Shown here: positions 47,401 through 59,970 of the stretch, one piece after another
Layout of the letters: each line of letters opens with the position of its first letter
How positions within the stretch are numbered: the first letter of the stretch is position 1
NCBI RefSeq assembly: GCF_030445035.2
Contig: NC_080680.1
Coordinates: forward strand, 95,919,157-95,983,156
Length of the DNA stretch: 64,000 nt
Reading direction: 5' to 3'
From: Dasypus novemcinctus
Taxonomy: Eukaryota; Chordata; Mammalia; Cingulata; Dasypodidae
Position numbers and translations under genes: made by a program
Notes under the pieces: model-generated
What the model saw: the letters and a program-made list of their open reading frames with translations, nothing else
Told to the model about the DNA's origin: nothing
Databases searched by the model: none

Positions 47401-48290
47401 AGACTTACTATTATTCTATTACAGACTTATTGTTATTCTAGCAATTGCAGAACTTGTACTATTGATATAAAGGCAGTGACCAGCAGAGGTTCTAGGGGAG
47501 GGAAAACAAAAAATAATTGTAATATGAGGGAATTTTTGAGACATTGGAGTAGCCCTGCATGACATTGAAATAATGGATACAGGCCATTATATATTTTGTC
47601 ATAACTTACAAAACTGCATGGATCAGAGTGTAAGCTGTAATATAAACTATAATCCATGCTTAGTGGCAATGCTTCAATATGTGTTCATCAATTGTAACAA
47701 ATGTACCACACTAATGAATGCTGTTGTTAATGTGGGAAAGCATGGGAGGGGGAGGGTGTGTGGCATATGGGAATTCCATATATATAATCCACCCCCCCCC
47801 CTTGTGGCTTGCTTGCTGTCTGCTCTCTGTGTCCATTTGCTGTGTATTCCTCTGTCTGTATTTTTATTTATCCCCTGCCCCCGTGCTGCTTGCTTGTTGT
47901 CCGCTCTCTGCATCCATTCACTGTATGCTCTTCCGTGTTTTTACTTGTTTCCCTTTTTTTGCTATTTAACCTTGTTGTGTCAGCTCTCTGCTTGTAGGCC
48001 AGGGGCACTCCAGGGTGTTTGTGGGTGGCTGAACTCCATGGCGTATGAGGGACTGTGGCACTCTGCTGTGCTTGCAGGGCGGGAGCACTCCACAGTGCCT
48101 GGGCCAGCAGCTCTCCACAGCATGCGGGCAAGCCTGCTTTCACAAGGACGCCCCAGGATGTGAACCCAGGGCCTCCCATATGGTAGATGGGAGTTCAAAT
48201 GATTGAGCCACAGCCGTTTCCTCCCCTATATTTTTAAAGTAACATTTATGTAATTTAAGTTTCTTTAAAATAAATAATTTTTAAAATATT
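44465..48290 (+). mobile_element. L1 copy 5: ORF2 C-terminal remnant and long 3' UTR
   Basis: At about 44465 the sequence steps back to an earlier ORF2 block (TDQWNRTES-like), so a second 5'-truncated L1 begins here. A deletion lies near 44760. ORF2 sequence ends near 45115 and the long 3' UTR follows to an A-rich tail at about 48290. A SINE is inserted at 47790-48228. No frames are intact. Confidence 0.75.
47790..48228 (-). mobile_element. tRNA-derived SINE, minus strand
   Basis: Read on the minus strand, it starts at about 48225 with a tRNA-like head. That head holds an A-box-like TGGCTCAAT and a B-box-like GGTTCACATCC, the RNA polymerase III promoter parts, with a CCATATGGGAGG-type phrase between them. 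A GC-rich body follows. Its 3' part contains two copies of a unit of about 78 bp (47806-47883 and 47884-47962) and ends at a C/G run at 47792-47802. It interrupts the 3' UTR of L1 copy 5, and the two sides join when it is removed. The family resembles xenarthran tRNA-derived SINEs; the name is not certain. Confidence 0.8.
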
Positions 48291-50836
48291 TTTTGTCTTT
48301 TTTCTAAAGATACATAGGTCACACAAAATATTATATTAAAAAATATGGCTTTCCCATATACCTCACTCTCCCCAGCCCATTTCTCCCACATTGGCAACCT
48401 CTGTCATCATTGTGGGACATTCATTGCATTTGGAGAATACATTTTGGAGCACTGTTGCACGACATGGATAATAGTTTACATTGTAGTTTACACTCTCCCC
48501 CTGTCCATTCAGTGGGTTATGGCAGGGTATATAATGTCCAGCGTCTGTCCCTGCACTATCATGTTGGACAAGTCCAACTCCCCCAAATGCCCCACATCAC
48601 ATTTCTTCCCTCTCCCTGTGTTCAGCAACTACCATGGAATTTGATAGTAGAATACCAGGAAGTCCACTCTAATCCATATTTTATAGTGATGTCCACTCTA
48701 CCTCTATATTGAGAGGGGGATTAGATCCCACATGGTTGGTGGATACGATTCTCTTGCTTGTAGTTGTAGGCTCACTTGGTTCCCTGGTGTGGTGGTTGAC
48801 CACATTCACCTCCATATTAGCTGACCTTGGTAAGTCCAATGAATCAGAAAGTAGGATCAGAGCCCAGCTGGCACATGGCCAGACCAAAGATTCAAATCTC
48901 CTAAGTATACACCAACCCCAGCATCAACCACAGGTTCAGTAAAAGTGCCAGAAGAGGCATGTGTATAAAGATCATATCTGAGTCCAACTCCATCACACTC
49001 AGGAACACAAATTACAAACTAGGGCCCACTGACATGGCACTGAACTCCAGAGCCATCTGCCATGATCGTAGAACATGTATATCTCTCTAGCCCTCAGGAA
49101 TACCAGTACCTGGGGTTGTATCTGTCTCTGGATGCTGCTGAGATGTGTGTAAGTGTTACCCCTGTAATGACCTTCTGACTCTTTCTTGAAGACTCTTAGT
49201 CTTATAAACTCATTTGTCTTTACCATTATCACCCTTTTATTCAAGGCCTATTTCTAGTTGCATCACCTGCTAGTGATTGGTAGTCATCACTCGTGGCCAG
49301 GGCAGCTCATCCCCAGAAGTCATGTCCCATGCTGGGGGGGGAAAGTATTCCATTTACATGGTGAGTTTGGTTTAGAGAGTGGCCTTATTTGAGCAACATG
49401 GAGGCTCTAAGGAGGTAACTCTTATGCACCCTGCAGCTTTAGGCCTAGCGGAAATTTCAGACACACATTATTATAAGTATAGTCATCAGTATCAAGGGCC
49501 CATCATTGGACTATCCTTCTTCACTGGTCTTTGCCCTTGCACTGGGAGATTGTTGCTGTTCCATTGGGAAGGTGACAGAACTCCCCTGGCTAGGAAATCA
49601 GCACTCCCTCAGTTGTCATCTGTAACTGTAACTACAATGAAAATACCCAATAAATATCTGAACATATTTATTTGTCCTTTATACATGTCCTGGGGAACTC
49701 GAACTCCCTCTCTACCATGTGTCCTCCATCAATAACACCCCACACCAGTTTTCCTCCCCTGCCATATTTGAGCTCCTCTGTGATCCAAATCTTCTTCAAA
49801 AATGAATCCTAGTATATTACAAAATTCAATTAGTAGGAAAATGAAATAGTAATGATATGTTTAAAGATTAGAAATAGAATACATAATAATTTAGAAAAAC
49901 TAAAATAAAATTAAAAATAAATTGGGGTATTAAAAATGAAAAATATCATAAAACTTTGTTTTTGATGTTTTGCTGTTTATCACTGTGATAGGTGTTGCCC
50001 TGTATGTACAGTGGCAAGGTAGAATTTTCATGACTTCCTCAGTGTCTACATCCTTTATTTTTAATTTTTAATTTTGTTTTCAAAAAGGTTTTAGATTACA
50101 GTAAAGTCACCTATACTATATAGGGGACTCCCATATTCCAACATCAAACCCTTGTCACCCTTTCTGAGCAATGCTTTTTTTACATATTCATGTTACATGT
50201 GCTGCACCTGATGTACACATATTGAAACATAGCTACCAAACATGGTTTCATTTTGGTTTACATTATGGTTTATGTTTTAGACAGTACAATTTTTTATATT
50301 TGTAGTTACATTATGGTTTACATTTTAGCCTATAGTCTTTTATACATTTTTGGTGAAATTTAACAGGTCCTATATCCACCATTGCATGATTTTGTGGAAC
50401 ATTTCCATTGCCCCTAAGTTACCTTGCTTTCATCTATTCTATTCCTCTCTCCCTCTCCCCTCAGGACCTATATTACTTGAAAAACCAGATTCACAGATAC
50501 TTGCAACAGTGCTGAGGGCCTGGCACACTAGACTGTCCTTCCCATTAGGAAACCAGCAATTCTTTCAAGAGACACAATTCTCTGTGTTTGAGAGCATTAT
50601 GCCTCCCTAGGATGGGGGTATACCTTTCACTCTTTGTATGGGTCTCTGCTCAATGATGTAACACACTATTAGAAGATGAGCACTCACACACTCCCTAGAA
50701 GCCTGCCCCCATGCCAGATGTCCCCTATTAAGCACCTTAAATAGGTAGCCCTTCCCTATTATATTTTCTAAAGAGTTTTCTCAATATTATAGTTTCAACC
50801 ACATACCCGACAATCTTCCATGTATATCTGTTCTTC
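48291..50836 (-). mobile_element. L1 long 3' UTR, minus strand
   Basis: This is the complement of almost the whole long 3' UTR. The T-rich A-tail complement is at about 48285-48345, and the part nearest ORF2 is at 50640-50830, matching 19570-19690 of copy 2 reversed. At 50836 it meets antisense ORF2 endonuclease sequence directly. Open frames within (for example 48345-48644) are 3'-UTR frames. Confidence 0.85.
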
Positions 50837-51299
50837 CCAATTTGCCCATTTTATTAATATATAATGTCCTTCCCTGTCTCTAATAACAGTTTTAATTTTA
50901 AAGTCTATTTCATCTCATATAAATAAAGGTGCTCCAGCTTTTTTTTTTCAGTTAATGCAAGCATGGGATATCTTTTTCCAGCCTTCTGCTTTCAATTTAT
51001 TGGTGTCCTTGGGTCTAAGTTGAGTCTCCTATAGACAGCATATACATGGCTCATATTTTCTTATTCATTTTGCCAGTCTGTGTCTTTTGTTTGGGGGTTT
51101 TAAACCATTAACATTCAATGTTATTACTGTAAATGCAGTTGCTACTTCACCCATTTTGACCTTTGGGTTTTATCTGTTATGTTTTATTTTCACCACTCTT
51201 TCTACTCTTTTAGTTACTTTTATTGACATAATCTTCATTTCTACACTCTCTTTCAAACCTCTCTCTCGTCTGTTTCTTCTTTTCAGGGTGTGGCACTCC

Positions 51300-52195
51300 C
51301 TATAGTATTTCCTGCAAAGTTCATCTCTTGCTTATAAACTCTCTCAGTTTCTGTGTAACTGTGAATATTCTAAACTCACCCTCAATTTTGAAAGATGAGC
51401 TTGCAGGATATAAAATTCTTGGCTTGCAGTTTTTCCCTTACAGTGTCTTAAATATATCATATCACTGACTTCTTGCCTCCATAGTTGCTGATGAGAAATC
51501 AACACTTAATCTTATTAGGTATCCCTTGTAGACTCTGCATTGTTTTTCTCTTGCTGTTCTCAGAATTCTCTCTTTGTCTTTAGGATCTGACATTCTGATT
51601 AGTATGTGTCTCAGAATTGGTCTATTTAGATTTATTCAGATGGAGTATGTTGTGCTTCTTGGACATGGATATCTATGCTCTTCAATAGGGTTGGGAAATT
51701 TTCTACCATGATATCTTCAAATATTCCTTCTGCCCCTTTTCTCTACTCCTTTGGGACACCAAACATTTCAATGCCTCTTGCCATCATTTAGTTCCCTGGG
51801 ACCCTGCCCAATATTTTGCATTCTTTTCTTCATTTGTTCTTTTGCATGTTTGCTTTTGGAGGCCATCTCTTCAAGCTCACTGACCCTTTCTTCTGCCTCC
51901 TCAAATCTGCTATTATGTATCTCCAGTGTATTTTTTATTTCATTTTTGCACCTTTTATTCCCATAAGATCTGTTCTTTTTTCATGTATGCTTTCAAGTTC
52001 TTCTTTGTGTTCATCCAATATCTTCTTAATATCCTTAATCTCTTTAGTCATCTCATTGAATTTAAAAAGAAAAATTGTTTGAACATCTTTGATTAGTTGT
52101 CTCAACTCCTTTGTGTCATCTGGAGGCTTATCTTGTTCTTTTGACTGGGCCACATCTTCCTGTTTCTTGGTATGGATTGTAATTTTTTATTGATG
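51300..52195 (-). pseudogene. L1 ORF1, decayed, minus strand
   Basis: A frame at 51935-52153 encodes MAQSKEQDKPPDD followed by a Glu/Lys/Ile-rich coiled coil, matching the N-terminal part of ORF1 in copies 2 and 3. The C-terminal part (to about 51380) is recognisable only as DNA. Several stops and frameshifts are present. Confidence 0.8.
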
Positions 52196-52329
52196 TCTTG
52201 GCATCTGACTTACTAGATGTATTCTGGGCAGTTTTTCTCTTTAACTTAAGGCTTTTTTTTCTTTTCTTTTTTTTTTTGCTATTTCTTACTTACTTATTGT
52301 GTAGTAGGAGCCAAGGATGTATTTGGTAC

Positions 52330-53900
52330 TGTAAGCTGTGGAGGCTAAAGTTGTCTAAGTTGCTCCAAGAACTGGTGAAACTACTCCCACCATTCTCCTC
52401 TGCCAGAAGTAGGGACAGAGCCACAGTCATGTGTAATAATCCAGTTCATGCAGGCTAAGACCATCTGTAGATTCCTGGAGAGACTGATAAAGCTGCACAC
52501 ACTTACCTCCCCTGCTTGGGGTATGGATGGTGCTGCAGGGGTAGGCAAAATTTATGCTTTGTGTGTCCAAAAAGACCACAGTTGCCCAGGTAAACTAACA
52601 TAACACTGGCCTGCTAGAGGAGGGGAGGGGCCCTCCAGAGTGACCAAAAATCTAATATGTGTGGGCTGAATGTGCCTGTAGTTGCCCTGTGAGACTGAGG
52701 GAGTACTGTCCCTCTGCCCCTGAGAGGGTGGGCATGGAGCCACAGCACCCAATAGTTCTGTTGGTGTCAGCCAAAAGTGCCTGCCATTTCCTAGATAGAC
52801 TGAAGAAACACCAGCCCCCTACTATCCTTTTAGGGGTTGAAGGTGGATCCACAGGGTACCATCAGTCCAGACCATGCAGACTAAAAGAACCTGCCATTGC
52901 CCAGAAATTCTGAGGAAACTCAGTTCCCCTCCTACCTTAGCTGGGGGCAGGGATGGAACAACAGGTTTCCAAGTAGTCACCCTGTGTGGGGCAAAGCACC
53001 TGCAGTTACTCCGAAAGGCTGGGGAAACACTGACCACAGGCACCCACAGTCAAGTTTGTGCAGGTCAAAATTGCCTGCAGTTGCCCTGAAAGGCTGAGGA
53101 AACACTGGCCTCTTCTTATCCTATGTGGGGGAGAGCAAGGTTGGAGATAGAACTGAAGATGCTCAACAAACCACTTTGTGAAGGCCAAAAGTGCCTGCAG
53201 TTGCCTAGAGAAACCAAGGAAACATATCTTCCCACTATTCAATTGGGGGGTGAGGATGGATCTACAGGTTTCCAAGTATCCTGTCTGTGTGGGCCAAATG
53301 CCTGCAATTTCCCAGAAAGGCTGAAGAAACATCAAGCCCCTCATCATATAGGGGTAGAAAGGTGGAGATGGAATCAGAGGTGTTCAACGAACAAGTATGA
53401 GCTGACTGTAAGTGCCTGTAGTTGCCCAGAGGGGCCAAGGAAACAAAGCTCCCCTCCTTTCCTACTTGGAGGTGGGGAAAGAACAAATGGTGTCCAACAT
53501 CTAACTATTCAGTCTGTGTGGGGTAAAAGCACCTGCAGTTACCCAGAGAGTCTTGGGAAACACTGACCCTTCTTGTACTATCAGGGTGGGAGTGGAGGCA
53601 CAGGTGCCCAAGAGTCAAGTTCATGCAGGCCCAAACTACCTGTAGTTGCACCAAGAGGTTGAAGAGACATCAAGCCCCTATTATAGTATGGGGGTGCAAA
53701 GGTGGAGATGGAATCAAAGTTACTCAACAACCAGTTTGTGCAGACTGAAAGTGCCTGTAGTTGTCCAGAGAGACCGAGGAAACAAATTTCTTTTCCTATT
53801 CTATTGAGGTGCAGAGATGCAGCCCCAGGTGTCTGACTATTCAGTCTATGCCTGCCTGCTGAGAGGGTCTGCACTTATCTGGAGAGGTTGGAGCAGGTCC
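52330..53900 (-). repeat. Tandem array of about 110-bp monomers in an L1 5' UTR
   Basis: A phrase of the type GTGCCTGCAGTTGCC on the plus strand recurs at 52672, 52777, 52887, 52996, 53071, 53191, 53298, 53412, 53529, 53636 and 53751. Fainter copies lie near 52350, 52461, 52567 and 53864. Steps are mostly 105-120 bp, with one shortened unit of 75. A further unit lies apart at 54200-54300. It sits where the L1 promoter should be and is unlike the 209-bp monomer of copy 3. Confidence 0.85.
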
Positions 53901-54490
53901 CTTCAGCTTCCTCCCTGCTAGAAGTGGGGCTGGAGTCTAGGATAAGGCTGTAATCTGATCAGGGTGGAAAGAAACCAGTCCCAACCATTTTCAATCAGTC
54001 CTGCTTCCCCTCATGCAGGGGGCAGAATTAAAATGGCAGCTCTAGCCTCGTTCTGACTTCGACAAGTTCAAACTTAACTTTTCTTAGGATTATACTTTAG
54101 CCAGGTGAATTTGGTAATCAGTAGGTGACGTCAGTGTCCAACTGTCACTTTCTCCCCCATTTTTTGGAAATGGGGCTTCCAACTGCAGCCACAGAATAGC
54201 TTCTGCCACCAGTGGAATTGAAAATGCTCAACAAACCAGGTTGTGTGGGCCAAAAGTGCCTGCAGTTGTCCAGAGAAGCTGAGGAAACACAGCATGGGAT
54301 GCACTATTCGTACAACTTCACTGCACATGGGCAGTCTCTTTCTTCCATTCTTTCAAGGATGTTGCAGAATGCTCTTCTGGTCTTTTGGGCACCAAATGGG
54401 TACTTTAGATAGGTCTGGGTTATTACTAACTGCCCTGTAGGACAAGCTGACTCTTGGAGCTCCTTACTCTGCCACCATCTTCCACATTTG

Positions 54491-55604
54491 ACTTTTAAAT
54501 GAAATATTAATAACACTACATTTTGAATATTAAGAGTGGTGACTATTCCAAAAATCCAGTCATATTTTGATGCAGCACATTCAGAAAGGACATTTCAATA
54601 CGTAAGAATCATTCTGGGGCTATGTATTTGGAGATAAATATGTTTTTGCTAATTTCGATTGTTGGGTCCCTATTATCTGATACTTATTGGTGTGTCTGTG
54701 GAGGAATTTTATCTTGGGTAGAGTTCAGTAAATTAAGACAGAGTTCCTATATAGCTCTGCAAGAAAACATTTTTTGCAATATTATGCTTATACTCCTTAC
54801 TATGGCTAAAGGGTCTGGAAAAGGTTTCCTAGGGTTTCTTTGTGTCTGGAACCTCAGTGATAATTGCTAATTTTTCCGCACCTTACCATAAGTTAACATG
54901 TGTATATGAATCAGTGCTAATAACATTCCTAAAGAGGAAAGAGACCATCATTATTAATTTTAAGGTTACAGATAGTACTCTTTGGCCTTATGGGTGTAGC
55001 TATAAATAAAAATTTCCTCCTCTGTAAATTGTTTTCAAATAATAGTTCAAGTCATTGACCAGGAGGTTTATAAGTGAAAGAATTTTTGTCTAGCATATGT
55101 TCATTTCTAGAAATATCCAGGGACTTGGAAATACTTGTCAAAAAAATAAATGGCATGCATACATTTAACTTTGTCTTTCTTGGAAGACATCTTTGCTGTG
55201 TGGGTAGTAAAAGATAATTCATGTTCACAGACTAGAATTATGCAGATAGAGTCCTGCTGTCCTCAAAAAGAATCACTCACATAGGGAAAAAATACATCAT
55301 ACATTGTTTTGTGAAAATAACAAAGGGATAAACTGCACTGGACTGTTGGTTTGGTAACACAAGTACAAACAAATTTTAGAATAATAAAGACAAAATGTTT
55401 GCAATATATTTATATGTTAACAAAACATCAGACAATATATTAACTAGCAACAACATCAAAAAGGGAAACACGTTGGACTTCGTTGCTTCAAATATATGGA
55501 GCTGCACGTATTTTCTATAACTATGAGAAATGAAAGAAAAAATGACAGAAAACCCAAAATCTAACCACTATCTCTTATACACGTAAGATAACCTCTTTCA
55601 TTTT
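54491..55604. other. No gene seen; unassigned intergenic sequence
   Basis: I see no coding signal and no repeat that I can name. The largest open frames (for example 54622-54870) lack any recognisable protein feature. Confidence 0.4.
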
Positions 55605-55995
55605 GTTAAGCTCCACAAAGCAGATACCATAAAGTGAGTTGGCTTCTAACAATGAGAATTTATTAACATCAAGCCTAGAATTTTGAGGTTGAGAAAAATG
55701 TTCAAATCCAGGCATTGTCATGTAACTCTTTTTTCTCAAAAAACAGCTGCAGCAATCCTGGACTCCTTGTCACACACTGGTGTCTGCTGGCCTTTTCCTT
55801 CTATTCTGGGTTTAGTTGCTTTCAGCTTCTTGTTTCCTTGTTTTTTTCTTTTTGAATTGCATTCCATTTATAAAGGACTCCAGTAAGAAGGATTAAGACC
55901 CACTTTGGGCCACATCTTAACTGAAGTAATCTAATCAAAAGGTCCTACTTAAAATAGGTTTGCACCCACATGAATAGATTAGCTTTAAAAACATG
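55605..55995 (-). mobile_element. Old MaLR-like LTR, antisense
   Basis: The minus strand carries, in order, blocks typical of old mammalian MaLR LTRs: 'ggaccttttgattagattacttcagttaag', 'gtgggtcttaatcc' and 'actggagtcctttataaa'. Related to the element at 23280-23680. Ends and target duplication are not clear. Confidence 0.55.
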
Positions 55996-56918
55996 CTTTT
56001 CTGTTTTATATATAAATGAGAATTGTTTTCTATATAAATACAAGAATCATATCACATTTGAGAAATTATGTCTTTTCAGTAATATATCTCTAGCTTAAGA
56101 AGTAAAATGATGGAACTTTTTCAGATGCAATATTATTCAAACTTCTAATCTAGTATAAAAGTATTTCTCTTCTTAGAGGGAACATATACTGTAATTGCTT
56201 CCTTCTTAAAGGGGTGGCTTGGCTATTTTTGTTTTATGGCAAGTCTTTTATATCTTCCCAGCAAGTAAGGTAGCACCTTAACATGAATAGGAATATCACT
56301 CTCCCACCTGATAATTCAGAAATGAGAGTGATTGGCAAAGTCAGACACTGAAGGTTATGAGAGAAGGGGGCAATGAATACACTTAGTGTTAAGGCAATTG
56401 ATTATGAAGATTATCACATAATATCTATGAGCATGCAGGTTTTGAAGACTGTGGATTATAGAAAAATTGGCAGGGAGGAAAATCTAAGCAGGGAACAAAA
56501 AGAGGAAGGAAACATTGAAAAGGGCAGTTTGGAGTGTACCACAGACACCCTATTTTGTTGCATAACAAACCATCCTAATACTTAGTGTGTGCAATAAGAG
56601 ACATTTATTTGTTGCAACAATTCTGTTGATGGGCTTTTTGGGCTGGGTCTAGGTTCAGAAGGATGGTGCTTCTGGTATGGCCAGGTTCAGATGATCTACA
56701 CACGGAGTCCATCATTCTTGGGATATCACTTTCCATATCTATTAGCCAAAGAAATTTACCAGGCCTGCCAAGTAAAAGGGGTGGGGGTAGGAGATTCCAC
56801 ATGGTAAGAAGGGGCTGCACAGACATTTGACTATTTGAAATCAACCATAATCACCTATATTCAAAGAGAAATCACAGAAGATATAAGTATAAGAATTAAA
56901 AATATAAACAGCTAATTA
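55996..56918. other. 3' flank of OR pseudogene B, no gene
   Basis: No coding signal. 56540-56830 has the look of an old interspersed repeat (plus-strand phrases 'gttgcataacaaaccatcctaatacttagtg' and after) that I cannot classify. Confidence 0.4.
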
Positions 56919-57858
56919 TCACTTGAGGAAAATAATCCCCATTCTCAAAAGTACCCCCAGAGCTGATCTGATATCTCTGTTCTTCAGGACATAAATAAAC
57001 GGGTTCAACATGGGAGTCATCACCATGTACAATACAGAAGCAATTACATTCCCAATTTTGGAATTGTTTGATGAAGGGAAGAAGTAAAAAATGACAAGAG
57101 TTCCATAGTTCAGAAACACCATGGAGAGGTGGGAACCACAGGTAGACAAGGCTTTATAGATAGTCTTCATGGAGGGCAGCCTGAAGATTGTGGCCCCAAT
57201 TGCAGATTTAAGAGCCCAAAATACCACTCACTGACAGGAGGAAAATCACTCCTACCTCAGTAAAGATGATTAGATCACTGAATGAGGTGTCTCAACAGCT
57301 CAGCTTCAGGAGCGCTGATGGAGTACAGAAGTAGTGGGGGATGGTATCGTCATCACAGAAGGACTGCTGAGCCAAAAGCAGAGTGTGCAACAGGGCATGG
57401 GCACAAGAGAGGATCCAGCATCCAGCCACTAACAAGACACACAGCTCCTCCTTATGATGGTGGTATAGCACAGTGGGTTACAAATGGCCATGTACCTGTC
57501 ATATGCCATCACTGAAAGAAGAAAATAGTAGCACTAGCAAGCATTATGCAAAAATACATCTGGGAAATGAATCCTGCATATAGGATGGATTTGCAATTAG
57601 TCTGAATGTCCATCAATATCTTTGGGACAGTGTCAGATGAGAAAGAGGCATCATTGAGGGCCAAGTGGCTGAGGAAGAAGTACATGGGGGTGTGGAGGTG
57701 AGAGCCCAGCCTGAGGAGCAAGATGACAAGCAGGTTCCCCAGCACCGTGGTGAGGTACATGCCCAGGAAGAGGGCGAAAAGCACACCCTGTTGCTCTGCC
57801 AGATGCAGAGTTCCAGGAGGAGAAATTCAGACTCACTGCTCTGGTTCTCCTAACTCAT
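56919..57858 (-). pseudogene. Olfactory receptor pseudogene B, OR1J-like
   Basis: It is a paralogue of pseudogene A, on the same strand about 33 kb away. The start ATG is at 57856-57858, but codon 3 is TAG. A one-base loss near 57800 then shifts the frame. Recognisable blocks, in several frames: LGNLLVILLLRL (TM1) and PMYFFLSHLALND (TM2) in 57509-57784; a MAYDRY-type TM3 end near 57480-57510, reached only after another frameshift; KALSTCGSH (TM6) and [14 protein letters not shown] (TM7) in 56919-57227. The natural stop is TGA 56919-56921. It has at least three lesions, so it has been dead longer than A or decayed independently. Confidence 0.9.
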
Positions 57859-59509
57859 GCTGTTCTTTTCTCTCAGAAAGTAAGAAAAGTGGGAAATTTA
57901 AAGGTTGTAAAATTGGTAATAAACCCATAACATTATAGTTATATCATTTTTAATATAAAGTTATTGCTTTTTGCTACACTTCTATTTCTCACACTGTTGG
58001 TACATGAATCACAAATTTCTCATATTTTCTCTCCAATGATGCATTAGAATCTCACAATAGTCAACAAAATTTACTTCCATGGAAAGCAGAAGATATTTTT
58101 CCTTATTAATCTATATTAATGGATTAACAGCTTTGTCTCAGATAATAAATTAAGTCCTGAATAGAGAATAACAAAGACAAAGTCTCTATCTGTGTGCCAG
58201 ACCCTATACTGAGTAATTCACATTCATATCCTCATTTAATTCTCATAAAGACATCCTGAAGTAGGAAAGTTTTCCCTCATTTACCAGTGAAGAAACTGAA
58301 TCTAAGATAGCTAAAGTCACTCCCTAAAGTTATCAAACTTACAAAGTCTGAAAGAAGACTAGACCCAAGCTTGACTTACAGCAGACACTGAGAAGATGAT
58401 CCCTGTCCATTGGTACAAATGCATAAGAAGCTAGCGGACCTCAGAGGAAATATGGCCTGTATAGAAAGAGACCTTAAGAAATAATTTTTATTAAGATTCA
58501 ACCACAAACACATGTATGAATTACTTACATACACAAACAATGCACATGCACACACTAAAGTTGCTGATTTGGGAATTCTAGCTACCTGTAACCACATAGA
58601 AAATCTGTGGCTCATTAACGCACACAAAGATTGAACACACAGCACACAATAAACAGCACAACCATATGCAAACACAAACACTGGAATAGGCACAAGACAA
58701 ATATAAAACAACCAGAACATGAATATCACTTTTCTATAATTCATACTCTCTTTCTAGAAATACATAAGGAATCACACATGAACTAAAAAATTCCACATGA
58801 ATCATACTCAAGCCAGACAAGAAACACACCAATTGTACGCTGATGCCTCTTCACAATTAGATAACAAGCAAGTAACACAGTTGGTCACACATACACCACC
58901 ATTTAAGAGTGAGGCCTTCAGGCCTACAGATGCTACAGCACAGATGAAACAGTCAGTGTGTGAGGTACCTGGGCCGTACTCACTCACAGACAGTCACACA
59001 ATCACTCCCCACAAATAAAATGGATGGCAAACACAAAAATGGAATCAGCATACACAAACATCTCACACACAGGCAAATGAATCCCACAAACAAAAGGAAG
59101 ATCTCACACACCCTCAACATGGAGTAGATATTTGAAGCCTTCAATCTTATTCTGGTTATACAAAAATTCAGAAAACTAAGCACCACTTAAGGAGTACATC
59201 AGTCTTCCTCCAATTCTATGCTCTCATTTACTTAGCTAAGTTGTCAGCTCAATGGTAAAAAAGTAGAAAATATGGAGGAAGAACAGAGCAAATATTTGGG
59301 ATCAATGACATTCATTAAGAGAATCCATTCATGAACACAAGTCATGCACTTCCTTAATTGGGGTTTATTTGTAGCTTATGCTCTTGTTCAAAAAGGGAAA
59401 AAATAAGCCTGAGTCAGGTGCATAGTACACATACCAAACACACCATCACAAATTTTATGCACACTCCACATGCAAAGACTGAACTGTCAAAGAAAATATG
59501 TTACACATG
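57859..59509. other. Flank of OR pseudogene B, paralogous to the flank of A
   Basis: No gene. 58030-58180 aligns with 25280-25410, 58257-58440 with 27470-27660, and 58540-58760 with 27715-28000. The sequence then runs on, without any provirus, into the part (58770-58910) that matches the complement of 30570-30700. CA-rich stretches occur around 58500-58720 and 58985-59110. Confidence 0.65.
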
Positions 59510-59965
59510 TGTGATGGTTAGGCCATTGTGTTAACTCGACTAGGTAGCTGTGCCCAGTTGTTTGGTCAAGCAAGCACTGGGCTAACCGTAATACAAGGAT
59601 ATTTGTGGACTTTAGTCACCATTGGCTTTACTGCAGTGGTAAATCATAGCTGATTACAATTACATCAATCAGGGAGATTGCCATCAGCAATGGATGATGC
59701 TTTATTCAATCAGTTGAATGCCTCAAAAGAGGAAGAGATTCCAGCATTGAAAGAGAATTTCCCAGCTTGTCTTTGGACAGCCATTGTCTCTAAGAACTCA
59801 TCAAGAACCATGATTGGACCTTCATTGGAGCCACTGGTTGCAGCCTGCCTGTGGAACCTGGACTTGTGCATTCTCACGGCCATGTGAGAGACTCTTATAA
59901 AATCACATGCTATTGACAGATATCTCTTTTTGATTCTGTTTCCCTAGAGAACCCTGACTAATACA
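59510..59965 (+). mobile_element. Solo LTR, ERVL/MLT2-like
   Basis: It begins TGTGATGG and ends CTAATACA (456 bp), with a perfect 5-bp target duplication ACATG at 59505-59509 and 59966-59970. The opening phrase (TGTGATGGTTAGG...GTGTTAACTCGAC...TTTGGTCAAG) is the familiar start of mammalian ERVL-type LTRs. It is absent from the paralogous flank at 29583-30710, so it was inserted in unit B only. Confidence 0.88.
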
Positions 59966-59970
59966 ACATG

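Larger units (their letters stand above)
50837..54490 (-). mobile_element. L1 5' half, minus strand, with a 110-bp monomer array
   Basis: Read on the minus strand it starts near 54490 with a 'gaagatggtggcagagtaagg' phrase typical of an L1 5' end. The 5' UTR runs to about 52200, ORF1 covers about 52195-51300, and the first part of ORF2 lies at 51290-50840. The rest of ORF2 is missing and sequence switches to L1 3' UTR at 50836. Whether the two parts are one internally deleted element or two separate ones is not settled. Confidence 0.8.

Noticed and set aside
47573-48163. Plus-strand open frame of 196 codons
   Set aside because: It crosses the border between L1 3' UTR and an antisense SINE, so it cannot be an inherited gene.
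48150-48228. tRNA gene on the minus strand
   Set aside because: The A- and B-box-like parts are the head of a SINE. The cloverleaf arms are degraded and the sequence continues into the SINE body.
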